Shown: positions 1 to 9,094, counted from the stretch's first letter. The stretch: DNA of 43,657 bases from Clostridium sp. D53t1_180928_C8 (GCF_015667795.1 NZ_JADPEL010000025.1:1-43657); one strand, 5' to 3'. Made by a program: numbers and translations. The notes: generated by a model from the letters alone, not told the origin.

Positions 1-19
1 CTAAACTACTATTATCCAT
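1..19 (-). CDS. tnpA: Transposase start, IS200/IS605 TnpA-like (partial, runs off window)
   Basis: Only six codons are present, reading MDNSSL, and the gene continues off the left edge. The start is supported by an AAGGAGG ribosome site at about 28-34 on the minus strand. IS200-type Y1 transposases of Firmicutes commonly begin with a very similar peptide (MDNNSLAHTKW...), and the two hairpins beside it fit that family. No catalytic residue is visible, so the call rests on the N-terminus and context. Confidence 0.5.
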
Positions 20-26
20 ATTGGAT

Positions 27-82
27 ACCTCCTTGTATTATAGTTGTGGTCGGCAAACCTACTATAATTTTACAACGGAGGT
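27..82 (-). promoter_or_regulatory. Leader hairpin that can sequester the transposase ribosome site
   Basis: Left arm 27-44 and right arm 61-82 form a long imperfect inverted repeat. In a transcript reading leftwards the GGAGG ribosome site of the transposase (28-32) pairs with a CCTCC segment (78-82). IS200-family leaders are known to carry such structures, which damp transposase translation from impinging transcripts. Pairing is seen; function is inferred. Confidence 0.5.
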
Positions 83-118
83 TTTTTTATTTCTACTCAC
101 CGCTAGAAGCTTTCCGGA

Positions 119-139
119 ACCACAGGTCGAACCTGTGGT
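119..139. repeat. IS200-like subterminal palindrome
   Basis: ACCACAGGT (119-127) and ACCTGTGGT (131-139) are a perfect 9-bp inverted repeat around CGA. A small, perfect hairpin a few bases inside the element end is the TnpA binding structure in IS200/IS605 elements. It also looks like a foreign patch because of its base composition. Confidence 0.55.
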
Positions 140-152
140 ATTCTAAATACAA

Positions 153-189
153 AAAGGGTCAAGCAAAATCTAAATTTTGCTTGACCTTT
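153..189 (-). terminator. Intrinsic terminator of prsA
   Basis: A 13-bp perfect stem (157-169 with 174-186, loop 170-173) is followed on the minus strand by a T-run (complement of 151-155), 10 bases past the prsA stop codon. Confidence 0.8.
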
Positions 190-198
190 AATTAATAA

Positions 199-1212
199 TT
201 ATAATTTATCTTCATATAACTTAACATTTAAATCTTTTTTCCATTGTTCTAATGTTGAGTTGTATACTTCTTGTTGTTTTTGACTTAATAAAGTAGACTT
301 TATATTATCTTTAACATCATCAAGTGAAGTTACTTTACTTTCAGTTTGAACACCTTCAACTTTAATTATATGATATCCAAACGAACTTTTAACAGGCGCT
401 GAAATTTCACCATCTTTTAAAGTCTTAAATCCAGCTAAGAAATCTGTATCAAAACCTTCTTGTTCATTTGCAACATATCCCAAGTCTTCTGATAAAGGCT
501 TAGTTCCTGTGGATTTATTAGCTTCATATTGTGAATATAAATCTTCAAAAGTAGCTTCTCCTGAATCAATTTTACTCTTAGCTGCTTTTGCTTCTTCTTC
601 AGTTTCAAATAAAATATGTTTAGCATTTGCCCCTGGCTTAGTTGTATATTTATCAATATTATCATTATAATATTTTTGAACTTCTTCATCACTTACAGTT
701 ACATCTTTTGTTATAGCTTCTTTAACTTTATCAGTTTTAACCATATTTTCTATAAATGAATTAAATTTTTCATCAGTCATACCATAATATTCTAATGCTT
801 GCTTTAATCCATCTTCTCCACCATATGCTTCTGTGAACTTTGCTTTTTCTTCTTCTATTGCAGTAGCCAATTCATCATCTGATGGAATATATCCAAGTTC
901 AGTTCCCTTAGTTATTAAAACTTTATCATTAACTAATTGTTCTAATACTTGTGTTCTAGCAGTTTTTAACTTTTCTTTTAAACTATCATCCATAGTATTT
1001 TCATAATCTTTACCATATGTCTCTACTAAATAGTCTATGTCTGCTTGTAATTCACTATTAACATCAGCCATAGTAACTTTCTCATTTCCAACCTTTGCTA
1101 AAACAGTTTTTTGTATAGCTTCTGGAGTCTTTTCTATCATTTTACATCCTGTTATAGAAAAGGCCATTGCAGTTATAGCAGCTACCACTACTATATTTTT
1201 TATTTTTCTCAA
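199..1212 (-). CDS. prsA: PrsA-like foldase lipoprotein (parvulin-type peptidyl-prolyl isomerase)
   Basis: 337 residues. It begins with a TTG codon behind GTGAGGG. A signal peptide (positive MRKIK, hydrophobic 7-20) ends in the lipobox ITGC with the lipidated Cys at 23, so the mature protein is anchored on the outer face of the membrane. Residues about 35-180 form a SurA/PrsA-type helical chaperone arm rich in charged residues; about 193-290 is a PpiC/parvulin domain (KHILF, then a GYVANEQEGFD segment and a SSFGYHIIKVE end). PrsA helps secreted and wall-associated proteins fold after export. It follows mfd after 84 bases and ends with a strong terminator, so it is probably the last gene of a pth-mfd-prsA unit, an arrangement known in clostridia. 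Confidence 0.88.
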   Translation of the reverse strand: MRKIKNIVVVAAITAMAFSITGCKMIEKTPEAIQKTVLAKVGNEKVTMADVNSELQADIDYLVETYGKDYENTMDDSLKEKLKTARTQVLEQLVNDKVLITKGTELGYIPSDDELATAIEEEKAKFTEAYGGEDGLKQALEYYGMTDEKFNSFIENMVKTDKVKEAITKDVTVSDEEVQKYYNDNIDKYTTKPGANAKHILFETEEEAKAAKSKIDSGEATFEDLYSQYEANKSTGTKPLSEDLGYVANEQEGFDTDFLAGFKTLKDGEISAPVKSSFGYHIIKVEGVQTESKVTSLDDVKDNIKSTLLSQKQQEVYNSTLEQWKKDLNVKLYEDKL

Positions 1213-1296
1213 TTTGTTTCCCTCACTTTACTTAAATAATAATTTGTTATATAAATTAGTATATCAGTAATATCCTTTTTATTCAAATTTTACTGT

Positions 1297-4200
1297 CTAT
1301 TTTTTACGTGAATTTTCAATTAATTCCTTAAGAAGCTCTTTATAAAAATTCAACATCTCTTCTTTCTTAAGAGAATTAATTCTTACAGCAAAAAATGGAG
1401 TTTCTCCAAAATATAATACTACCTTATCTTTATATTTTCTTAAAAGCACTTCATATATTTTATTAATATTCTTATATCCCTTTTGGAATTTAAATCTTAC
1501 TTCCTTTTGATTTTCCTTTATTTCTTCAATCAAAATAACCTTAGCTAAACTTTTAATATATGCTATATCCATTAAGTTATAAACAGCTTCCGGAACAATT
1601 GAATATCTATCTTCTAACTCTTCTTTGATATCATTATAATCATTCATATTTTCAATTGCTGCTATTTTTTTATAAACCTCAATTTTTTGTATTTCATCTT
1701 CTATGTATGAAGATGGAATATATGCATCAATCTTAATATCAACTGTAGTCTCGATAGGTTCTTGCTCTATTTCCCCTTTTATTAACTTAACAGTATCTTC
1801 TAACATTCTACAATATAAATCATATCCTATAGCAGCCATATGACCATGTTGAGAGGATCCCATCATATTTCCTGCTCCCCTTATTTCTAAATCCCTCATA
1901 GCTATTTTAAATCCTGAGCCAAGCTCTGTAAAATCTTTTAAAGCCTTAAGCCTCTTTTCAGCAACTTCAGTTAATACCTTATCTTTAGTGTACATAAAGT
2001 ATGCATAAGCTATTTTATTTGAACGCCCAACTCTTCCTCTTAGTTGATATAATTGAGATAATCCCATTTTATCCGCATTGTTTACTATCATTGTATTTAC
2101 ATTTGGTATATCGATACCTGTTTCTATTATAGTTGTGCATACTAAAACATCATATTCTTTTTGCATAAAGTTTATCATTTCAGCTTCAAGTTCTTTTTCT
2201 GTCATCTGACCATGTATAATTCCCACTTTACATTCTGGCACTAATTCCCTTATATAATTTGCCATACTTTGTATACTTTCTACCCTATTATATACAAAAT
2301 AAACTTGCCCTTCTCTTCCTACTTCTCTTAATATTGCATCTCGAATAAGTTGATCATTTTGTTCTACAACATATGTTTGAATTGGATATCTTTCTTCTGG
2401 AGGAGTTTCTATAACTGATATATCTCTAACACCAGTAAGTGACATATGAAGAGTTCTTGGAATAGGTGTTGCACTTAATGTAAGCACATCTACATTTTTC
2501 TTTAAAGACTTAATTTTTTCTTTTTGTGCAACTCCAAATCTCTGCTCTTCATCAACTATTAATAATCCTAAATCCTTAAAAGAAATATCTTTTGATACTA
2601 GTCTATGAGTTCCAATTAATATATCTACGTTTCCTTCTTTTAAAGCCTGCAAAGTCGCCTTTTGTTGCTTTGCAGTTCTAAATCTACTTATCATATCTAT
2701 TTTTACTGGAAAATCTGAAAATCTTTTTTTCAAATTTTTATAATGCTGTTCTGCTAATATAGTTGTTGGAACAAGAAAAGCAACTTGCTTTCCATCCATA
2801 ACAGCTTTAAACGCAGCTCTTATAGCTACCTCGGTTTTACCATAACCTACATCTCCACAAAGCAATCTATCCATAGGCTTATCTGATTCCATATCATGCT
2901 TTATTTCCTCTAATGAAGATAATTGATCTGGTGTTTCTTCATATGGAAATTCGTCTTCAAATTGCATTTGCCACTCTGTATCTTTAGAATATTTATAACC
3001 TTTTAAAGCAGCTCTAGCCGCATATAACTTCACCAAATCTTCTGCAATCTCATTTATAGATTTTCTAACTTTTGCTTTTGCCTTCTGCCAATCATTACTA
3101 CCAAGCTTATTTATTTTAGGTGTTTTTCCTTCACTTCCAATATATTTTTGAACTAAATCTAATTGATCAACTGGAACATAAAGTTTATCACCCTTATCAT
3201 AAACAATATCTAGATAATCTCGCGTATTACCAGCTATATCAATTTGCTTAATTCCTTTAAACACACCTATCCCATGATTTGCATGTACAACGTAATCTCC
3301 TGGCTTTAATTCTGCAAAACTAGTGATTTTACCTACACCTTTTTTCTTATTTGTCTTTTTAGGTAATGACTTCTTAGCTTCACCAAATACTTCTTTATCA
3401 GATATTACACATACCTTTAAATCTGGGTATTCAAATCCCTTTATTAAATTTCCAAATGTAACTACCGCTTGACCTAACTCAATATTATCTACTTGATCTT
3501 TATAAACGCTTTCAACATCTCTTTCTCTAAGCGTTTTTACTAATCTCTCTCCTCTAGTTCTAGTCCCTGCTAGTATTAAAGTTCTAAACCCATTTGATTT
3601 TCTTACTTTTATATCTTCAATTAATAAATCTAATTGTCCATTATAATTATTAGATGTAATTTGATTTAATTCTACACTTGTGACTGGAAATAACATATCT
3701 GATTTCGAATCAAATGGGCTTAATGTAATAACATCAGTTCCTTCTAACTTTATGAACAATTCTTCCTTATCTATTAATAATTTATTTTGCGAAGGCAATA
3801 TGTCCCCTCTTTGAAGAAATGCTAAATAATTTTCATTAAATTCATAGTATATACTTTGAATTTTACCCTCACATCTCTTTAAATCATCAATAATAAACGT
3901 ATATCCATCTAAATAATCAAAAAGAGATTCCATGTCTTCATAAAAGAAAGGTAAATAGCTATCTACCGTTTCAAATGTTGAAGTTTCATTTAACATCTCT
4001 AAGTTCTTATTAATTATTCTCTTTATTTTATCAACTTGATCATTATTTTTATTATTGGATTTTTCAATTATAGAATCAAGTTCACTAATCATTTTATCAT
4101 TTGCTCTGTTCTTCGCTTCTTCATCTACAATTACTTCTTTTGCCGGAAAAATTTCTATAGACTTAACCTTTTCAATACTTCTTTGAGATTCTATATTAAA

Positions 4201-4821
4201 AGTTCTAATAGAGTCTATTTCATCACCAAAAAGCTCAATTCTATACGGATAAACAGCTGTAGGAGGGAAAACATCTAATATCCCTCCTCTAAATGAAAAT
4301 TCACCTTTTCCTTCTACTACTTCAACTCTTTCATATCCACATTCAATTAATTTTTTTGAAATATCTTTTAAATCTACTTCATCACCATTTTTTATAGTAA
4401 TAATATAATTTAAGTACTTTTGTCTAGGTGTATATAATGCAGTTATAGCATCTACTGATGTAACTATTATTTTTTTGTCTTTATTATTAAGTATCTCTTT
4501 TATTACCTTTAATCTTGCCCACCTAAGATCTCCTGAAATTGCATCAACATTATAAAATACAACTTCCCTTATAGGTAAAAAATATACATTAGTAGAATAA
4601 AGACTTAAATCTTCATATAAGTTTTTAGCCTCAAGCTCATTATGTGTTAATACAACTAATGAATTATCTATTTCATTAAATATTCCATCTATTATATAGC
4701 TTTTCCCAGATTCCGATAACCCAGCTATATTTATTGGAAATCTTCTATTCTTTATACTATTTATTGCTGTAATAAACTTATCATTTTCTTGTAAGGGTTG
4801 TAATAGCCCTTGTAACCTCAT
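1297..4821 (-). CDS. mfd: Transcription-repair coupling factor Mfd
   Basis: About 1174 residues, full length for Mfd, which removes RNA polymerase stalled at DNA damage and recruits UvrA. N-terminal UvrB-like region to about 350; CarD-like RNA polymerase interaction domain about 502-570 (KPGDYVVHANHGIGVF); translocase with Walker A GDVGYGKT (about 656-663), Walker B box DEEQRFG (about 757-763) and the SAT motif (SATPIPRT); then the TRG/RecG-like motif and a C-terminal TRCF domain. I start at the ATG at 4821, reading MRLQG, because GGAAGGTGAT sits just upstream; an in-frame ATG at 4836 would place that ribosome site inside the gene. It lies 24 bases after pth and is probably cotranscribed with it. 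Confidence 0.95.
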   Translation of the reverse strand: MRLQGLLQPLQENDKFITAINSIKNRRFPINIAGLSESGKSYIIDGIFNEIDNSLVVLTHNELEAKNLYEDLSLYSTNVYFLPIREVVFYNVDAISGDLRWARLKVIKEILNNKDKKIIVTSVDAITALYTPRQKYLNYIITIKNGDEVDLKDISKKLIECGYERVEVVEGKGEFSFRGGILDVFPPTAVYPYRIELFGDEIDSIRTFNIESQRSIEKVKSIEIFPAKEVIVDEEAKNRANDKMISELDSIIEKSNNKNNDQVDKIKRIINKNLEMLNETSTFETVDSYLPFFYEDMESLFDYLDGYTFIIDDLKRCEGKIQSIYYEFNENYLAFLQRGDILPSQNKLLIDKEELFIKLEGTDVITLSPFDSKSDMLFPVTSVELNQITSNNYNGQLDLLIEDIKVRKSNGFRTLILAGTRTRGERLVKTLRERDVESVYKDQVDNIELGQAVVTFGNLIKGFEYPDLKVCVISDKEVFGEAKKSLPKKTNKKKGVGKITSFAELKPGDYVVHANHGIGVFKGIKQIDIAGNTRDYLDIVYDKGDKLYVPVDQLDLVQKYIGSEGKTPKINKLGSNDWQKAKAKVRKSINEIAEDLVKLYAARAALKGYKYSKDTEWQMQFEDEFPYEETPDQLSSLEEIKHDMESDKPMDRLLCGDVGYGKTEVAIRAAFKAVMDGKQVAFLVPTTILAEQHYKNLKKRFSDFPVKIDMISRFRTAKQQKATLQALKEGNVDILIGTHRLVSKDISFKDLGLLIVDEEQRFGVAQKEKIKSLKKNVDVLTLSATPIPRTLHMSLTGVRDISVIETPPEERYPIQTYVVEQNDQLIRDAILREVGREGQVYFVYNRVESIQSMANYIRELVPECKVGIIHGQMTEKELEAEMINFMQKEYDVLVCTTIIETGIDIPNVNTMIVNNADKMGLSQLYQLRGRVGRSNKIAYAYFMYTKDKVLTEVAEKRLKALKDFTELGSGFKIAMRDLEIRGAGNMMGSSQHGHMAAIGYDLYCRMLEDTVKLIKGEIEQEPIETTVDIKIDAYIPSSYIEDEIQKIEVYKKIAAIENMNDYNDIKEELEDRYSIVPEAVYNLMDIAYIKSLAKVILIEEIKENQKEVRFKFQKGYKNINKIYEVLLRKYKDKVVLYFGETPFFAVRINSLKKEEMLNFYKELLKELIENSRKK

Positions 4822-4845
4822 TTTATCACCTTCCATAAATTCTCT

Positions 4846-5421
4846 TTAACTTTCTTTACATGCATTAAACCCATTTAATTTATTCATAGCTTCTTTAGTA
4901 TCCGATTTCATCATTATGCTTACTGCATCAGCTGAAGCTTTTATTGTTTCCCTTAAAACTTCAATTTCATCTTCACTAAATTTTCCTAATACATGTGAAA
5001 CTAAATTTCCTTTTGGTGCCCCTACACCAATCTTAATCCTCGGAAATACATCAGTGCCTAAGTTAGCTATAATGCTTTTTATTCCATTATGCCCACCATG
5101 GCTACCTTTTTCTCTAATTCTTAATCTGCCCACTTCTAAGCTAATATCATCATACATCACAATTACTTCTTCATTTGAAATTTTATAAAAGTTTATTACT
5201 TCTCTAATACTTTCTCCACTTAAGTTCATATACGTAGTTGGCTTTAATAATATTACCTTTTTTCCTTCTATAAACCCTTCACCAAATACACCTTTAAATT
5301 TTATCCTATTTAATTCTATATTATACTTATCAGCAATATAATCTACAGCCGCAAATCCTATATTGTGTCTTGTCCCATCGTATTCTTTTCCTGGATTTCC
5401 TAATCCAACTATTAAAAACAT
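4846..5421 (-). CDS. pth: Peptidyl-tRNA hydrolase
   Basis: 191 residues, the usual length. It releases peptides from peptidyl-tRNA that has dropped off ribosomes. The N-terminus has the family signature [15 protein letters not shown] with Asn9 and the catalytic His19 (His20 of E. coli); the second signature, [24 protein letters not shown], contains the catalytic-dyad Asp and the glycine/histidine loop. The ribosome site GGAGG stands 7 bases before the ATG. It is the first gene of the pth-mfd-prsA unit and has its own promoter just upstream. Confidence 0.96.
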   Translation of the reverse strand: MFLIVGLGNPGKEYDGTRHNIGFAAVDYIADKYNIELNRIKFKGVFGEGFIEGKKVILLKPTTYMNLSGESIREVINFYKISNEEVIVMYDDISLEVGRLRIREKGSHGGHNGIKSIIANLGTDVFPRIKIGVGAPKGNLVSHVLGKFSEDEIEVLRETIKASADAVSIMMKSDTKEAMNKLNGFNACKES

Positions 5422-5458
5422 TTTTATTCCTCCGTTACTTTTAAAGTGACTATTTTAT

Positions 5459-5467
5459 ATTATACCA
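5459..5467 (-). promoter_or_regulatory. Probable extended -10 promoter for pth-mfd-prsA
   Basis: On the minus strand TGGTATAAT stands 37 bases before the pth start. The -35 is poor, but the TGn extension can compensate. No terminator separates it from pth. Confidence 0.5.
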
Positions 5468-5495
5468 TTTTTTTCAACAATGAAAGTTTTTTATT

Positions 5496-5579
5496 ATTTA
5501 TTATGAAACACACTGCTCACTTCTATTCGCAGGTGTAAGTTCGATTAACTAAATTAAAAAATTTAGATTCTCACTTATT
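5496..5579 (-). repeat. Structured intergenic repeat, copy A
   Basis: Aligns with 40306-40387 (B) and 21290-21370 (C) over about 80 bases, and its core with 13171-13216 (D). Shared parts, read on the plus strand: GAAACA, then GTGTAAGTTC, then TAACTAAA paired with TTTAGA, then CTCACTTA. The outer TAAGT/ACTTA and inner CTAAA/TTTAG segments form a hairpin. It lies between the HtrA-like terminator and the pth promoter. Function unknown. Confidence 0.55.
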
Positions 5580-5617
5580 AAAAAAATTAGACTAACTCTT
5601 TGTTAGAATTAGTCTAA
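5578..5617 (-). terminator. Terminator of the HtrA-like gene
   Basis: TTAGACTAA (5587-5595) pairs with TTAGTCTAA (5609-5617). The complement of the A-run 5580-5586 gives the T-run on the minus strand. It lies just past the stop codon of the HtrA-like gene. Confidence 0.75.
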
Positions 5618-5623
5618 AGCTTT

Positions 5624-6760
5624 TTATAACAATATTTTGATATCTACATTTTTCATTTCGCCTTCACTCAATACCTTACAATGTAATATATCATCTTTTT
5701 TCTTATCTTGTAGTAATTTTATTAAATCATCAACATTCACAATTTCATATCCATTTACTTCTATGATTATATCTGTAGGTTTAATACCAGCTAAATACGC
5801 ATTTCCATTTTTATCCAACTCCTGTATGTAGAAACCACTAAAATTTCTAGTTTCATCTACTATTACCCCACCCTCATTTATTCCTAGAATCTTCTTAAAT
5901 GTATTTGTTGAATTAATCATATCTTGAAGCTCTTCCATTTGCATTCCATAATAAAGTCCTTCTTCATTTCGTTCTTTAGTAATAGATAAATCTGCGATTC
6001 CAACTAATTCACCATTAGAGTTACAAATTGCACCACCAGTATTTTTCTCATTAATAGGAGCATTTATTTGTAAAAGCAATTGCTCTTTTCCATCCCCTAA
6101 AATTAACTTTTCATTTTTTGATGTAATAATTCCCGGTATCGAACTCCCTATATATTCATCTCCTATAGCATTTCCTAATACAACTATTCCTTGACCTTCT
6201 TTTATAGTCTTAGGTTCTGCCATTTTTATAGGTTGTAACTCTCCTTCAAATTCTATTTTTATTATTGCTAAATTTCTAGCTTCATTTTCAACTAATATTT
6301 GAGCTTCTATCGGCATTGCTGCTACAGATGATAACTTTACATATATATGTTTTTTCTCTTTAATAGCAGAATAATTGGTTAATATTATTCCACTTGAATC
6401 TATTATAACTCCTGTTGTATTTCCTTCAAAATAACTGTTTTTAACAAGTTTTTCTTCTGAATCACTAATACTAACTAATGATGGGGATACTTCCTTTATA
6501 ACTTTTGTATAATCTAATATAACCATATCTGTACTTTTTTTAATTTCCTTAACCTGCTGGATAACCCCACCATACTTATTTTTGATATTTATATTAGATA
6601 TAATTGCTCCTAAAAATCCTGCTATTACTACATACAGAATTATCTTAACACCAAACTTTACTCTTGCTTGAGTATTATTTTTCTTTTCAAAAATTATATT
6701 AGATATCCTACCTTGTGGAGTATTTGATACTTTTCCTTTTCTGTCTTCTCTATTATTCAT
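5624..6760 (-). CDS. HtrA/DegP-like membrane protein with PDZ domain, catalytic triad lost
   Basis: 378 residues: a cytoplasmic basic N-terminus, one membrane segment (about 38-57), a trypsin-fold domain outside the membrane (about 85-285) and a C-terminal PDZ domain (about 290-376). The fold is clear from GVIIDSSGIILTN, NLAIIKIE and NTGGAICNSNGELVGI. At the triad positions of active HtrA (LTNxHV, DLAV, GNSGG) this protein has Ser131 for His, Asn163 for Asp and Thr241 for Ser. I therefore expect no serine-protease activity; it may be a sensor, adaptor or chaperone of misfolded wall proteins. It follows the two-component system by 99 bases in the same direction, so signalling from that system is a plausible link, as with HtrA and CssRS in Bacillus. 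The reading frame is intact. Confidence 0.85.
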   Translation of the reverse strand: MNNREDRKGKVSNTPQGRISNIIFEKKNNTQARVKFGVKIILYVVIAGFLGAIISNINIKNKYGGVIQQVKEIKKSTDMVILDYTKVIKEVSPSLVSISDSEEKLVKNSYFEGNTTGVIIDSSGIILTNYSAIKEKKHIYVKLSSVAAMPIEAQILVENEARNLAIIKIEFEGELQPIKMAEPKTIKEGQGIVVLGNAIGDEYIGSSIPGIITSKNEKLILGDGKEQLLLQINAPINEKNTGGAICNSNGELVGIADLSITKERNEEGLYYGMQMEELQDMINSTNTFKKILGINEGGVIVDETRNFSGFYIQELDKNGNAYLAGIKPTDIIIEVNGYEIVNVDDLIKLLQDKKKDDILHCKVLSEGEMKNVDIKILL

Positions 6761-6859
6761 ATCTACCTCCGATTATTGAAATATTGTATATTTTAAAATT
6801 AATATTTCGAATAATATAGTAAAATCTAATTTTTGATATTAAAATTGCAACTTATTCCC

Positions 6860-8269
6860 TTAGTTGTTCCTTCGTAATGTAAAGATAAATCTTACCCCTC
6901 TATCCTCTACATTTTCTGCCCAGATATCTTGATTATGCTGTGATAATATTAATCTAACTATCGGTAAACCTAACCCCGTACTAATCTTATTAGTTCTTGA
7001 CTTATCACTCTTATAAAATCTATCCCAAATATGGTTTAAATCTTGTTCTGAAAGAGTATTACCTGAGTTAAATATACTTACAAATATTTTTTCACCCTTT
7101 GTTGATATATTAACTTCTATTTGCCCATTATCATCACTATATTTAATTGCATTTTCAAGTAAATTAGTAACAACTTGAAGTATCCTATCTCTATCACCTA
7201 TTGCAAAACATCTTTTTTCATGAAATGTTGCTTTAACATTTAATCCTTTTGCTTGTATTTTATTTTCTAAATTTAATATACACAAACTTATTGTCTGATT
7301 AATATCGAACTCTGAAATGCTCATATTAAATTTTCCAGATTCCATTGCTGATATATCTAATAAATCATTAACAAGTCTAGCTAATCTATCAACTTCATCA
7401 TAAACAATCTTTAAATAATAATTTTCCTTATCTCTTGGTATAACCCCATCTAATATTCCTCCAATAAATCCTTTTATTGAAGTTATAGGCGAACGTAATT
7501 CATGAGAAACATTCGAAATAAATTCTTTTCTAATATTGTCCGACTCTTCTATAGATTGGGCCATACTATTAAATGATTGGGCCAATTCTCCTATTTCATT
7601 GTTCCCATTAACCTTTACTCTCTCTGCCACATTACCTTTTGCTAATCTTTTAGCAGCCTTGTTAATTTCTTCTATTGGTTGCACTAATAATAATTGAGCA
7701 AAATACTTTACAATAGCACCTGCAACTATTATTGCTAATATAATAGATATCCATATTATAATTACTGTATGTTTTTCATTTATAGGATCATTTTCAACCA
7801 TTATTATATATCCATCTAATTGATCATTAGAATAAATAGGTTTTATAAATGCCCCTACTTTTGAATCATAAGTTTCTTTTATTAGAATTTTTCTATAAAC
7901 AACATTTCCATCAGTCGGCATTTGGGTATCTGGTATGTCTATATTAGTATATTTAAGGTTACTATATTCACTATTAGATACCATATATACATATCCTAGC
8001 CTATCTACCACAATACCGTCCATATCATTAGTTAAACATGTTATCTTTAACAATCGATTCACTTCTTCATAACTACCTTCTTGATATTTCAAGTAACTTC
8101 CTACTGCTTCCGAAACAACATCTAACTGCTTATTTAGTGTATCTATAAGTTCATTATGACTAATTCTATAAAAACCAACTGTTAACACTAATCCTACAAG
8201 TATTAATAACCCCCCAGTTATTGAAGAAAAAGTAATTATTAGCTTTCGTACTATACTATTTTTCTTCAC
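6860..8269 (-). CDS. Membrane sensor histidine kinase of a two-component system
   Basis: 469 residues. Two membrane segments (about 9-33 and 168-190) frame an extracellular sensor of about 130 residues that looks Cache/PAS-like (DGIVVDRLGYVYMVSN). A HAMP linker (about 191-243) is followed by a HisKA dimerisation helix with the phosphoacceptor His256 in SNVSHELRSPITS, then a HATPase domain with N-box (LLENAIKYSDDNG), G1 and G2 (STGLGLPIV) boxes. It resembles the WalK/PhoR/ResE class. The start is GTG, immediately after the TAG of the response regulator, with GAGGTGAG as ribosome site, so the two are translationally coupled. Confidence 0.9.
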   Translation of the reverse strand: MKKNSIVRKLIITFSSITGGLLILVGLVLTVGFYRISHNELIDTLNKQLDVVSEAVGSYLKYQEGSYEEVNRLLKITCLTNDMDGIVVDRLGYVYMVSNSEYSNLKYTNIDIPDTQMPTDGNVVYRKILIKETYDSKVGAFIKPIYSNDQLDGYIIMVENDPINEKHTVIIIWISIILAIIVAGAIVKYFAQLLLVQPIEEINKAAKRLAKGNVAERVKVNGNNEIGELAQSFNSMAQSIEESDNIRKEFISNVSHELRSPITSIKGFIGGILDGVIPRDKENYYLKIVYDEVDRLARLVNDLLDISAMESGKFNMSISEFDINQTISLCILNLENKIQAKGLNVKATFHEKRCFAIGDRDRILQVVTNLLENAIKYSDDNGQIEVNISTKGEKIFVSIFNSGNTLSEQDLNHIWDRFYKSDKSRTNKISTGLGLPIVRLILSQHNQDIWAENVEDRGVRFIFTLRRNN

Positions 8270-8956
8270 CTATCTCACCTCAAACTTATACCCAACACCC
8301 CAAACTGTTTGAAGTTCCCATTTTTCTCCGCCTTTAACCTTTTCTCTTAATCTTTTTATATGAACGTCTACAGTTCTTGAATCACCAGGATAATCATATC
8401 CCCAAACTTCATACATAAGTTGCTCTCTAGTAAAAACTTTATTAGGATTACTTGCCATAAAATGAAGTAATTCTAATTCCTTAGGAGCTAATTTTACGAT
8501 ATTTTCTTTATATGTTACCTCATATGCTCCAATATCAATTGTTAAATCTGAATATTTAATTACATCCTTTGATTGATTATCAACAACATATCTTCTTGTT
8601 ACTGCTTTAACTCTTGCTAATAACTCCTTAGGATCGAATGGCTTTACCATATAATCATCTGCACCTAATTCTAATGCTAGCACTTTATCAAATACTTCGC
8701 CTTTAGCAGTTAACATTATTACTGGCACATCACTACTTTTTCTTATGTATTTAAGCACTTCAATTCCATCTTTTCCTGGTAGCATCACGTCTAGTATTAC
8801 TAATCCAATATTTTCTGATGTTACAATATTACAAGCATCATTTCCATTAAAACACTTTTTAGTACTATACCCTCCACTTTTTAAATACATATCTATAAGT
8901 TCGTTTATATGAGCATCATCATCTACAATTAATATTTTTCCCAATTTATCATCCAT
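8270..8956 (-). CDS. OmpR/PhoB-family response regulator
   Basis: 228 residues. Receiver domain 6-120 with the acidic pocket DDD (12-14), phosphoacceptor Asp56 in VILDVMLP, Thr in MLTAKG and Lys in MVKPF. The C-terminal winged helix (about 132-226) has the OmpR_C pattern ending VWGVGYKFE. The ATG is preceded by AAGGAAGGTGA. It is the first gene of a unit with the kinase and probably the HtrA-like gene. A TTACA-TT-TGTAA dyad at about 9026-9037, upstream of the gene, could be an operator but is too common in AT-rich DNA to call. Confidence 0.92.
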   Translation of the reverse strand: MDDKLGKILIVDDDAHINELIDMYLKSGGYSTKKCFNGNDACNIVTSENIGLVILDVMLPGKDGIEVLKYIRKSSDVPVIMLTAKGEVFDKVLALELGADDYMVKPFDPKELLARVKAVTRRYVVDNQSKDVIKYSDLTIDIGAYEVTYKENIVKLAPKELELLHFMASNPNKVFTREQLMYEVWGYDYPGDSRTVDVHIKRLREKVKGGEKWELQTVWGVGYKFEVR

Positions 8957-9058
8957 CTTTTATTCACCTTCCTTAATTAATATTTTATACTATATTTAAA
9001 AAAACACTAATAAAGTTTTTATAAAATTTACATTTGTAACACAATATTTAAAAACATA

Positions 9059-9086
9059 AAAATAGACTGCTACTTATGTAGCAGTC
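9059..9086 (-). terminator. Terminator of glmU-prs
   Basis: GACTGCTAC (9065-9073) pairs with GTAGCAGTC (9078-9086) around TTAT; the minus strand continues into TATTTTTATG. Confidence 0.8.
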
Positions 9087-9094
9087 ATAAATCA

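Larger units (their letters stand above)
1..150 (-). mobile_element. End of an IS200/IS605-type insertion element
   Basis: The element runs off the left edge. Three things support it: a transposase-like start at 17-19 with a strong ribosome site, a long hairpin over that ribosome site (27-82), and a compact perfect palindrome with 9-bp arms (119-139), the kind of subterminal hairpin that IS200-type TnpA recognises. The stretch 100-140 is richer in G+C than its surroundings. The outer boundary is inferred to lie just beyond the palindrome, near 143-155, directly against the prsA terminator; it cannot be fixed without the other end. Confidence 0.6.

Noticed and set aside
435-692. Minus-strand frame of 85 codons inside prsA
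   Set aside because: It overlaps prsA in another frame, has a Lys/Ile/Asn-biased composition from AT-rich DNA and no ribosome site.
9026-9037. TTACA-TT-TGTAA dyad as response-regulator operator
   Set aside because: Short dyads like this are frequent by chance in DNA of this composition and there is only one copy.
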